Positions 23,314 through 34,451 of a stretch of 64,000 nt of DNA are shown in pieces. A program made the position numbers and the translations under genes. This DNA is from Hevea brasiliensis (taxonomy: Eukaryota; Streptophyta; Magnoliopsida; Malpighiales; Euphorbiaceae), in the NCBI RefSeq assembly GCF_030052815.1, contig NC_079496.1, positions 14,895,100 to 14,959,099 on the forward strand. The letters are read 5' to 3'. The notes beneath the pieces were generated by a model. The model did not search any database. It was given only the letters and a program-made list of their open reading frames with translations, and was not told where the DNA came from. The first letter of the stretch is position 1. Every line of letters begins with the position of its first letter.

Positions 23314-26300
23314 TCATTGATAGCCATATGGAGCACCCATGCCATTACCATAAGTAGGATCCACGTTTCCATATGCAGGGCCCGAAGCATTCCCATTTGT
23401 GGGTGTGGAGGTATTATTATATGCAGGCCCTGAGGCATTCGTATATGCAGGATCTGTGGTATTCCCATATACAGGACCTGTATTATTGCTCACGTGTGTA
23501 GGACCCGTTGTATTCCCATATGCAGGACGCATGTTGCTCTGGTATGCAGGACCTGTTGCATTCCCATATTCAGGACCCATGTTAGTCTGATATGCAGGAC
23601 CTGCAGCATTTCCGTATTCAGGATTTGTGCTCTGAAATGCAGGACTCGCAGCATTCCCATATGCAGGACCTCTGTTGCTCCCATATCCAGGAGCTACATT
23701 GTTCCCAGGTGGAGTTGGTGATGGCCTGGGTCTTGCATACTCAGCAAATATAACCCATCCATCCAAAAACTATAAACACAGTAAAATCAGAAAGAGAGTA
23801 CATGGAACAATAAGATAGAAAAGAAAATGACTCGCAACCAAAAAAAGAAAAAATAACATTGTTACTAAAATAGGTAAAATTAACTTTGATAAACAAACTG
23901 AAAAACAAAAACTAATAAACATTCTCATTTGCATCCTACAAAATTAAACTGGCAAAATAAGCATCAAGATAAATCAACATTGTTACAGAAATAGGTAAAA
24001 TTAACAATAAGTGGATTTTCAATTAGAGTTCCCAAAATTCAATAGCTTGCTGTATGCCTTAAAAAGTTCATGCACAAACTGTATAAAATGGACTGGGCAT
24101 TGGAAAATTCTACTTAACACTTTATCCTATTACTTGGAACACACTATAATAATAGTGTAGTACCTCTTTAATTTTATCCAAGCAATGAAAGCACAAAATC
24201 GCAGACTCACCTTCCCATCCATGCCTTCTATACCTTTAGCCGCATCTTCTAAACTACCATATCTGACAAAACCAAACCCCTTAGAATATCCCGACACCCT
24301 ATCAGTCACCACTCTAGCTGTAAAAAGCAACATGAAAATTACTGATAATTTTCAGAAAGGCAAATCCTTAAACATTCAAGGAAAGGAAGCACAAACCATG
24401 AACCACTTCACCAAACTTGGAAAATGCTTCCCTTAGTCCCTCTGTAGTAGTTCGTTTGCTAAGTCCTGAAAAAGTAATTAACAAAGAGCCAAATCAAAAT
24501 CAAACACATTAATTAAGTTAAAATGACCATCCCAAGTATGCAATATCAAAGAATAGTTGGTCAAAATTGCAGAATAAAAATAAGAAACTAATGCCAATGA
24601 AAAACCCCAAATATTTAGTACTCTCTGGAAGAAATAGGAATTAAATATCAACATAAGCAGGACAAATATATCCACAATAAAAATAAATCACCAAGGATGA
24701 AGAGCAACTCTGCCTAAATATGAGTATAGTCTCAAGTAGACTATAAACAGTTGGGCCAAAGCCCCCGATAACGGAGGGTAGTATACTTTTAGTAGTTAGC
24801 AAACAGCATAAAAACTTTGTCACATCTCATTATGTTGAACCCAATAACCCAAATAGGTATAACATTGAATCTTTGTGAAGCCATAGCACTAAACAGAAAG
24901 AAATGAATACCGCCAACCCCAATTAGTTTATAATTAATCATATAGAAGGAAAGAAGCCAGAAATTAAGAACGTTAATCACCTGAAAAGGATAAAAATCAG
25001 AATGATCACAAAAAAAGTTTCCTGTTTTGCAATTAACATCAAATAAAGGAGTTATTATCATCTGATAGACTAATACTAAACATTGTTTCAAATACATTAG
25101 TTCAAATAGAAGCCCATCAAGTTACATTTATGTTCATCAATTCTAGTTCATAGGGATTTACATACTTCAAGCAAACAATCTTGTTGCTGGAAAAAGGATT
25201 TCATTAGTTACCACTTAAAACATTCTAGAAATGCTATCTTCCTTCTCTTTTCCAAGCTTCTGGCAATACAACAGTCTATCAAATTCGTAGGAATGCTTTC
25301 AACTTGACATTGCACTTTCACGGAAATGTAGAAATCAGAAATGGGGTAATTCTTTAATACTAGCCAGTTTGTTCCGTTTAAAACTATCAAGGAATGTTAA
25401 CCACAAAGTAATGCCACATTCAGACTCTATAGCTCTGCTTAGGTATTCCAACTTCAGATTAACACAGAACTGGTGCATTCATTAAAATGGTGTTCATCAA
25501 CAAATCTGTAGAAGGATGAAATTTGTTATCTATGCAACAGAATTGCAGAAGAAACGAGAAGGAAGAAGGGCCGAAGAAAGAAACAAAATAGGGAAGAAGA
25601 AGAAGAAGATTTGGGAAAAGAAGGAAAGGGAGTTAGAGAGAAAAGCAGTTGTGTATTACTGAATTTCTGATCTGTCAAAATACAATGTTATGCCAGTTAC
25701 ACAATTTATTCTCCTATTCCCCTCTCTATCCCTTAGTCATGACAAAATTGCATGTCGTTTGAATTGTTTAGCAACCTCAGGTGGTAAATTCTAAAAACCA
25801 AAGTGTCAAAAATCATTAAACCACACAGATCCCAAGTAAATAAGCCAATTTCAACCCTGTTCAGTTTTAAAAATGAAATGTAAATCAGTCTATTTGAGGT
25901 TCACCACACCAAATGGCAATGCTTGTGTTTGATGTTCCGAAAAAGAAAAAAGAGGATATGAGGATATCATTATAAATAACAGTGCATGACCAATTTTTAT
26001 TTTTGAACAGTCATCTTGGTCAAAGTTTCAAATTTTCACTATGAATTCCAAGTTTAAGGATAGACCATTCTCATAGATTGACCTAGACACCAGAATTTTC
26101 TTGTTTGCAAGAACAGAATTTCACCGAAAAGTAACCCCAGAACATAACAAAGAAAATTTCCTTTCCATGACATACAAGGAGGTCTTTAATCTCCCATGTT
26201 TTCAAATGAAATGCTACAAAACCACATCTTCTCTCATCCAGCAAAGTTTTGCTAGATTCATGGCATGATGCATTATTATTAAATGTGTTATGTGCCACAA

Positions 26301-28769
26301 TGACATAAGACAGCAAACAAGGGTATAATACACCCTCAAAACTGCTATAGGAAGGAAGCACAAAAAAGGGTCAAAGAAGGAGATATCAGGGATGTGATAG
26401 ATGCCAAATAAGGGTCAATCTGAACTATGCATTTTGTGGTTTTGAGATTTTCAAAAATATCATCGAGTGCCAAGTAACATAAGAAATTCCAAGAAATTTT
26501 TGCAATGAGAATTTTTCAATATTGTAGGGAAATTTGATGCTGATTAATATAGGGCTAATTAGGGTTGTAGGAAAGATTATGGGGTTTGATGAAGAAAAAA
26601 CTAACTCAACTCAACTCAACTCAACTAAGCCTTTATCCTAAAAATTTATTGGGGTCGGTTACATGGATTCTATTTCTCCACTCTAAACGATTTTGGGCTA
26701 AATCCTCAGAAATGTGTAATGCTTCTAGATCATGTTGTACTACTCTCCTCCAAGTCAGTTTAGGTCTACCCCTTCTTTCCTTTCTATCTCTAACCCAATG
26801 TGTTCTACTTGTCTAACTAAAGCCTCCGTATGTCCATGCTTCACATGATTAAATTTCCTCAATCTCTCTTCTCTCAACTTATCCCCAATTGGCATCCTTC
26901 CTACCTTTTCTCTAGTACTCTCATTACAGACTTTATCTAGTCTAGTATGGCCACTCATCCACCTTAACATTCTCATATCCGCAACTCTTATCTTAGACAC
27001 AAATGACTCCTTCATTGCTCAATACTCACAACCATATAACATGGCCGGTCGTATGGCTGTACGGTAAAATTTTCCTTTCAATTTACTGGGAATCTTACAA
27101 TCACGTAAAACTCCCATGGCATATCTCCACTTCAACCATCCGGCTTTAATCCTATGACTAACATCCTCCTCACATCCCCCATCTACTTGAACGATTGAAC
27201 CGAAATATTTAAAGTAATTACTTTGAGGCAATACCACTCCATCCAAACTAACTCATTCCCTATCACCAGTTCAGCCTTCACTGAACTTACAATGCATGTA
27301 TTCTGTCTTCGTCCTACTTAACTTAAAGCCCTTCGATTCTAGAGTACTTCTCCCAAGCTCTAGCTTTCTATTGATTCCTTCTCGCGTCTCATCTATCAGA
27401 ACTATATCATCCGCAAACATCCGCAAAAATTAAGGAAATTACTTGAGAAAATCAAGGAAATTGAAAAGAATAAAACGTCATATGTAAAATTTCTTAGGCA
27501 TCACAACCAAAATCCCATTAACACCATACCTAGGAACTGAATCACACAATTCCAAAAAGAACTAGAAACTTGTAAAATTCTAATACCTTACAAATATTTA
27601 AATTTTTGCGAATGGATTACAAAATCCCTTATCCCCAATCATACCATCCATTTATATTTTATAATACCAGTTACAACCTTTGAGTTGTTTCATTATCACA
27701 TAGCTTCCATTGCCTGGAAACAACTGATCTAATGTGTACTATTAATATCCTACATCATCTACATAATTAATTACAGTATTGCCAAAGACAACCAAAGATA
27801 GCAGGAGCCATTGACTAGATTGGTTTATAAAATTATAAAGGATGAAATGAAATAGTTGGGTTTCCAGTATCTATCTTCCTGCCTATGCAACACAAAGCTT
27901 ACAATAGAAATCCATATTAGTAAATCAACCAAAAAAAGACATCACTACTAGTTGAACGCTATTCAATTCACATCAAAATAATCCTAAAGAACAACTTCAC
28001 ATTTTAAGTCCCATCTAGTCCTCCTAAAAGATGTTTCTGTAATATAAAGGTTTTATAGTACAATATTAGCATTTGCATCTCATATCATATCCTAATTTCC
28101 CAGTAATAGTAGCCCCAATGTATCCATACGATTTGTAGCCATACCCTTTCTACATTATATAGGTTTCCAAAACCAAAATTGAAGAGCCCTTTCAACACTC
28201 CATGTAGCGATTGCTTTTGCACATATATTTGTTACACTAATAACTAATAAGCGAAGACCAAAAACCAAAACAATTTCCATCAAATACATGACATAGCAAA
28301 AAAGAAGAATGTTATCTGTTGCTAAACAACAAGTTTATAATACGATTACAATATTGAAATCACCCATCGAAGTAACAGCACTCAAAAAATTGTCCTATAT
28401 AGATGAAGAACGAGACAACCCTGAAAAAACGCAGCAATCTAATCTAATTAAGGTTGTTCACTGAAAATGAAAATCAGAATTCAAAATTTTAGATATTTAC
28501 TGTCATTTCCAAATTTTCTCGGCATTTCTACTAAGGAAAAAAAAAGGGAATTGATAAAATTGAGAAGAGAATGGAGAGAAATAAAGAAAGAGATAGTAAG
28601 AGGGGTACGTGCCAGAGACAAAGAGATTAGCGTTGGGCTCAGCCTGTTCTCGAGCAGAAGCGTCCGCTGGGGTGGGCGGAGGAACGAAGGATGAAGTGGA
28701 GGTTGTTGAGAATAGCCGAAGCAAGCTGCGGGGAGCAGCAGCCAAAGCAGCCCTCGCTCTCATAGCCAT
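23314..28769 (-). CDS. Mitochondrial-type RRM protein (ORRM2-like) with repeat tail
   Basis: Four exons, 28769-28613, 24465-24397, 24317-24211 and 23769-23314, give 262 residues. Residues 1-45 are Ala/Arg/Ser-rich ([20 protein letters not shown]), a typical mitochondrial presequence. One RRM domain covers about 49-124, with RNP2 LFVSGL at 49-54 and RNP1 KGFGFVRY at 88-95, followed by [14 protein letters not shown]. This resembles the small organelle RRM proteins (ORRM group) that assist C-to-U RNA editing in mitochondria; the role is inferred from the family. Unusual is the C-terminal 130 residues, a tandem Gly/Pro/Tyr/Asn repeat of GPAYGN-type units. Intron 1 is 4.1 kb, holds an RTE fragment, and needs a GC donor at 28612 to keep RNP2 in frame. 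Introns 2 and 3 are ordinary GT-AG. Confidence 0.85.
23317..23720 (-). repeat. Coding tandem repeats in the RRM protein tail
   Basis: Imperfect units of about 24 and 48 bp built around GGTCCTGCATATGGGAAT-like sequence encode GPAYGN, GPEYGN, GPAYQSN and similar blocks, about a dozen in all. The repeats stay in frame throughout, and antisense frames through them are open only because of the repetition. Confidence 0.85.
24757..24870 (+). repeat. Possible degenerate RTE 5'-end fragment
   Basis: The phrases GGAGGGT, CAGC-TAAAAA-TT-GTCACATCTCA and TATAACATTG occur in the same order as in the 5' leader of the RTE element at 14712-14795. The similarity is short and broken. It lies in intron 1 of the RRM gene. 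Confidence 0.3.
26600..27420 (-). mobile_element. RTE LINE fragment (3' part) in RRM intron 1
   Basis: The reverse complement of the RTE 3' third starts with AACTCAACTCAACTCAACTC (the TTGAG tail seen from the other strand) and runs to the FADD block of the reverse transcriptase. The encoded fragments [14 protein letters not shown] and [15 protein letters not shown] match the 3' part of the copies at 14.7 and 46.5 kb. Unlike the full-length copy, this one keeps FADD at 27406-27417. It is 5'-truncated right at that motif; the 10-mer CATCCGCAAA is repeated in tandem at the break (27409-27428). No target duplication was identified. Confidence 0.85.
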
Positions 28770-28974
28770 GGTTGCGGCGGCGTTGATGACGAAGATAAAC
28801 CCCAGAGTCTCAGCGACAGAAACGCTAAATAGAAGCGCTTTCCCTTTGCTTTATAGGCTGCTTTGGTGTAACATTGAGACGCTAGGGTTTATGGATCGCA
28901 AGCAAAATTACAAAATTAGATTATAAAAATATTTCATGGTTGACATAATTAATTTTAAAATATATTTGTTTCGT

Positions 28975-31040
28975 CCAAAAATTAAAAATCCAGAAACTCC
29001 AAAAGATTTTCATAATGTAATTTTCAAGATTATTAATAATGCATTGTCAATTATCTCAAATCTGATCTTCTTAATGTTATCCATGAGTCTCAATGCATTT
29101 TTGTTCCAGTAGATCAGGTCTGGATAACGCCCTTATTGAACTTGAGATGTTCCATTTTCTTAAATAAAAGCGTAATTCTAAGAGGTTATTTTGCAGTAAA
29201 ATTATATGAGTAAAGGCTTTGGTAAGGTTGTATGGCCTTCTTTAGAGTCTATTATGCTCAAATTAGATTCTGATTGCTTGTGTATCTTATGTCTCCTATC
29301 TAATATTACTTAATGGCTCACCCACATCATTGTTCACTCCTACTAGGAGTATCCGTCAATGTGATCCCTTGTTACTTTTTTTTTTTTTTTTTTCATTTTA
29401 TGCAGATAGCCTGTCTTTTTTAATTTGTAAGGCAGAGACTGCTGGTAGGTTCCGTGGCATAAAAATTGGTTGGTCCACACCATCTATCACTCATCTTTTT
29501 TTTTTTTTTATGTGATAATATTGTTTTTTTGCCGCTCAACTCAACAAATTAATTTGGATAAATCTAAGCGGACAACAAGCCAAAATGCGCTTCCTAGGTT
29601 AAAAGATGCTGTTTATTAAAGAATTGATGTTAAGGCGGTTGACAGTCCATTCAAATATTTGGGTTTGCCTTCTATTATGAGGAAATTAAAAAAAAAAAAA
29701 AAAATCAGTTATCCAAATGGTTAGAAATAGAGTATGGGGCAAATTATAGAGTTGGCACTCTCAGCTGTTTTCCCCAGCAGGCAAAGAAGTGTTCAAGTTG
29801 ATAATGCAATCGATACCTATGTATACGATGAGTTGTTTCTTATTACCACTATGCTTCTGCAGGGAAATTGAACAGTTGACAGCATAGTTTTGGTGGGCTA
29901 GCTTCGTTAAAGAAAGAAAAATACACTGGCTGGCGTGGGATCATCTGTCGAACGCAAAGAATCAGGGTGGGTTAGGCTTTAGACTACTGAATCAGTTTAA
30001 TGTTGCCATGTTACTCAAGAATGTATGAAGAGTGCATCTTCATCCCAATTCACTAGCCTCTGAAGTGTTGAACGGACGTTATTTTTCCAGGAGGCTCTAT
30101 TTTGGATGCTACGTTGGGCTATAATCCAAGTTACTTGTGGAGAAGTATCATTTGCGCACGGGATGAATTAAATTCACGCATTAGATGGCTTGTGGGAAAT
30201 GGTTGTCAAATTAAAATCTGGAAAGATCGTTGGTTGCCCAGACAAGCAGGAGGCAAGGTGTGATCCGATATACGAAACTTAGATGAGCATGCTACAGTTC
30301 AATTCTTGATGCTACCTGGTGAGAATAGCTGGAACAGCAATGTCATAGCAGTACTTTCCTGTCCTTTGAGGCAAATGAAATTTTGTCCATCCCGTCAAGT
30401 CTCAGAGACCCGCCGTATGCTCCTTACCTGGGGGGAACAAGCAATGGTTACGAAATAGGTACCACATGCTACGGCAAAGGGATCAAGCGCCCATCTCGAT
30501 GACTCATTCCCCTTTTGATTGTTGGAGAAATATATGTCTCATTTCTAAGGGCATGGCTTTTTGGAATGAATATGAGTCTGCTTTAAACCCTCCTGTGCGG
30601 TCTGAGCATTCAACACGCCAAGTTCCGCGGTTTCCTCCGCCACAACCGTTCTTCAAGCTTTATGCTGCCGCTACCATATCTAACGAGGGACTTGTTGGGC
30701 TAGGAGTTATTATACATGATTCAGCAGGTCAGATTCTTTTGGCGGCAATGAAACAACTTCACCAATCATGCGATTCCAACACAGCAGAAGCTCATGCTCT
30801 GTTTTATGGCCTACAACTTGCAAAAGATGCATCTTTCTTCTTCTTGGAAGCGGAAAGCAACAGTCTAACCACCATTTGCGCTCTTCATGGCAAGGAAGTT
30901 CAAAGTCAGAACCCGTTTCATGCTTTATTCATTGATGACATACAAGCTGTGGTTCAGGATTTCAGGGCTGTCATTTAAGCATGCTCCTCGGACAGCAAAT
31001 ACGGTGGCACACTCAAATGGGATTACTCAAACAAATACCA
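28975..31040 (+). mobile_element. Degenerate L1-type LINE (RT to RNase H)
   Basis: The translated order follows plant L1 elements: a palm region with a GRSGLDNALIELEM-like block near 29110, SIRQCDPL for GIRQGDPL near 29350, GRFRGIKIGWSTPSITHLFF near 29440-29510, a RWLVGNGCQIKIWKDRWLP block near 30180-30240, and an RNase H-like domain at 30640-31010. Many stops and frameshifts are present, and poly-T and poly-A runs interrupt it (29378-29392, 29689-29704). The catalytic aspartates are lost around the poly-T after THLFF. The 5' part, the endonuclease and the ends are missing. It begins about 200 bp upstream of the RRM gene's start codon. Confidence 0.8.
30466..30978 (+). pseudogene. LINE RNase H-like domain fragment
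   Basis: An open 170-codon frame includes FKLYAAATISNEGLVGLGVI, then DSNTAEAHALFYGLQLA, then a spacer, and continues in another frame with FKHAPRTANTVAHS near 30970-31015. This is the reverse-transcriptase-associated RNase H domain of plant LINEs. The first catalytic Asp (usually in F/VDA) is replaced in LYAAAT, while the Glu of AEA remains. It belongs to the surrounding L1 remnant and is not a cellular gene. Confidence 0.75.
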
Positions 31041-31229
31041 TAACTAATCGATACCCACTTTTAACTGTACGCAAGTCTATCTTCCGCTTTAATTAAGAAG
31101 ACAAGCTATTATTGTAAAACTAGAAATTTTTCAGCATAAATATTATCATCCATTTACGGTATCCAAACAGAAAATTTAAATAGCATCTGTATACTCGACA
31201 AATTTACATTTCAGCTTCCTAAATGGAAG

Positions 31230-34200
31230 TCAACCTCTCTTCAACACCACCACCATGATAACCATCACTGTCAATGCCATGAAAGATGCTCCCAGGGTCT
31301 TATCAAAAAACAATGATCGAGAATTTCCCTCTGCTGCTGTAGAAACGTTATCTGAGGAAAAGCCAAAAATGTGCTGAACAAAAGAAGAGACATTGTTCAC
31401 CATCTCAAACACAGTGTGTTTGATGTTCTCAAATATATCCTTGGGCCCGTTCTCAAACTTTCCAGCTTCACTTGCATCATCAGATAATTCAGCAAACTCC
31501 CTTGGAAAGCCCAAACCCTGTGACTCGTCATCTGTACCAGATTCTGTTGGATTCAGATAGATATTGGGTAAATCAGAGACAGCAAAACATGCAAAAACAA
31601 TTAACCATATTGAGTTTGAAAGGGAACTTGGAGCTATTCTTACTGGTCTTCTGTGACTGGAGGAATTCCTGAAGAGCCTCATTGTTCATTACAGCATCCC
31701 AAACGCTTGGATCCGCAGCAATGGAAGCAACAATAGACTAGGTAAAAACAAAGATCAGTACTATCCCCATAAACGGATTTATCGCTTTAGGGTATTTAAT
31801 GTAGAACATAAAATAATTCAAAAATTCAGCATCCCATAATATCATGTGCAGGTTTTACTTTTAAAGATGCCTCAAATCCCTCAAGAATATAAACCAGGAG
31901 GCTCAAACATCCTCTATGTGATCTGATTGGAACAAGAATCTATCTCCAATCCCATAAAAGATTGGATTTTTGTGAAATGAATTGAAAGCTACATGCTTTC
32001 CAGTAACAAAACTAATCAAACATCAACAACAAATGATGAAATGATGGGTAATTTCAACTGCCAATAACCCAATATCAAGGATGTTACAACCTGGGATAGG
32101 AGAGCAAAAATCAGAAAGTATAAAAAGTCAATATCACACCTATATATCAAAGTATCAGGTAAACTGGAAAAAATTCTCAACACAGAAAAACACATCAATG
32201 AGATTTGACTCTTTTCAAGCAAGACACAAACATTAGTAATTATAATAAACTCATGATAAATAAATATACATATTTTAACAGAAGAAAATCAGTAAAAAAA
32301 ATATCCGCATAAGTCAGCACCTGTGCTTCAGGACTTTCATTAAGCAATGCAAATGCCTTTATCGCATTTTTTGGTGCAGAAGTTGCTCTCGGCTCACAAG
32401 TGATGCAGCTTTTGTTCTCCAAATAGTCTGAGTTTGCACGCAAAGTTAGGCCTGACAGCTGACCACCTCCAAATGAACCACCAGATCCCGTGCAAGGAGA
32501 AGATGATGTATACACTCTGTAAATATCATGTTCAGAACAGCACCAAAGTCAAGAAAAAACAAAATATAAATTCGCATAGCCAAAATAAAGATAAATTTTG
32601 AGAAAATTTTAGGCATATTATAATTTAATTCATTTTAATATGAGCTCATATAAGTGATTAAATTTTTTTACACATTAAAATAACTAATCAAGTCAATGTC
32701 GTTGCAATCCAATCACTTATATTTTGTTCTTTCATTTCGTATATTTTCATTGTGGGACATTAGCTCAAGTCATTTCCCAACATGCCTCCCTCAATTGCAA
32801 CCATATGGTTGTCGTTTGATAATTAATTTGTATTTAACCTAATGTGGTCTCAATTATGCAATCTTATGAACAGTTGAAACCCACAACTCAATCGGGACTC
32901 TAGTACCATTAAAAAAAAAAAAAAAAAGAAGGTTGAGAACTCCTTTCCCCTTGAGCTAACATTTGGAAATAAGTTAGGCCCAGCCCATTTTCCAATTGAT
33001 GTTAAGTTTCCCATAAGTGTTTTACACTCCAAGTGTTCAATCTTGAGCGTAAAGGGATGTGTTAATATTCCACATCAGTTTATGAAATGGGTATTGTACC
33101 CTCATAAAGTTTTGAGCACTAATCCCTCCTTGAGCTAACTTTTGAGGTTGAGTTAGACGCAACTTTTTTTTTAAAGAGATATCAAAGCAGGCCACAATTC
33201 ACTACTCAAAAAAGTATGATGGACAATATCGCAATGAGCCATACTCAAGTGGATCCATGGGTTAGTAAAAAATAAAAAAAAAACTAGACCGAAACCTGTA
33301 GAGCCAAGCTACAAAAGAAGAGGCAAGACTCTATATGAGCCATCACATGTAATACAAGTGACAATTGCATCTAGAAACTTATATATAGTCAGTTGCACTT
33401 GAGGGAGAGTGTTCGAGTCCCATTATAGTTAGTTAGAAAGAATTAAAAGAGAATATAAGTAAGGGAAAGCCAAACCCAATTGACTTAACCCATTTTGGTA
33501 GAGTCAATCCCAAGTTTAACAATCCAATAATTTTTAGCACTCTCCAAGTCAAAAAATTTCACAATAAAAAACAATATAAAAATCAAAATAATAGAATGCA
33601 CATAGTCAATGTTATCTACCAAATCTTCCATGTCCACAACACAGCTGAAGTACGGACACTTTTTAACAAAAGAACAGCACAACTTGAATTCATGCTCCCT
33701 ACACAAACTGACCGAAGGAAATATTCAATGAATAGTTTTACTGTATAACTTTTTGGCAATAATCTGTAGATGGCACATTAATATGGTTGTAAATGAAATG
33801 GAAAAAAAATCCAGGTAGATGTATTCTCCAAATATGAAAGTAGTGTAACTCCAAGGGTCCTCTAGACAACGCAACTTCTACTCCAAATATGTATGGCTTA
33901 GGATGGCATAATCATTACAGCCAAGTACTACCACTTCTGTACAAATGAAAAGATGAGATGACAGATGCAGGCATAGGTATGAGTTTGGAAGCTTCTCAAA
34001 TAGATGGTAAAAGACAATGGCTTTTGTTAACATGTGTCAGGAAATTTCAGGTGGCCACGGTGTTTGACAAAAAAAAAAAAACACTAAAATATCATAATGA
34101 AAACTAAGATGGAAGCTTTTTAACTCAGCTTGATGCAGAATATCTGAAAAGTGGCATGGTATTTCTACATTTACCATGTCGTGATGACACATTTTACGAA

Positions 34201-34410
34201 GTGATCAATCTATCAAATTCTGGTCCATTTGCATTCCGCACAAGCATGCATAAGTATGTAAACCATTTAAATGAAAGCAAAATGATGACAAAAACTGGAC
34301 CACAGAACAAGTAATTATAACACATTTTATTCCAAACAATAATCAATTCCTTTGATACTGGGAGCCGGGAAGGAAAAAAATAGAGGGAGGAGTAGGAGGT
34401 GAAGGGAAAC

Positions 34411-34451
<41 letters not shown>

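Noticed and set aside
23399..23721. Plus-strand frames rich in Cys, Arg and Thr opposite the RRM tail
   Set aside because: Antisense shadow of the coding tandem repeats; no start context or homology.
26580..27425. Target site duplication for the intronic RTE copy (AAAAACTAA against AAAAATTAA)
   Set aside because: Short, imperfect and A-rich; not distinguishable from chance.
30466..30978. Stand-alone RNase H gene
   Set aside because: It sits in order after LINE reverse transcriptase remnants and has lost the first catalytic Asp, so it is part of the dead L1 element.
33400..33425. GTTCGAGTCCC resembling a tRNA B-box
   Set aside because: No A-box or cloverleaf around it; it is the start of an LTR-like segment after a purine tract.
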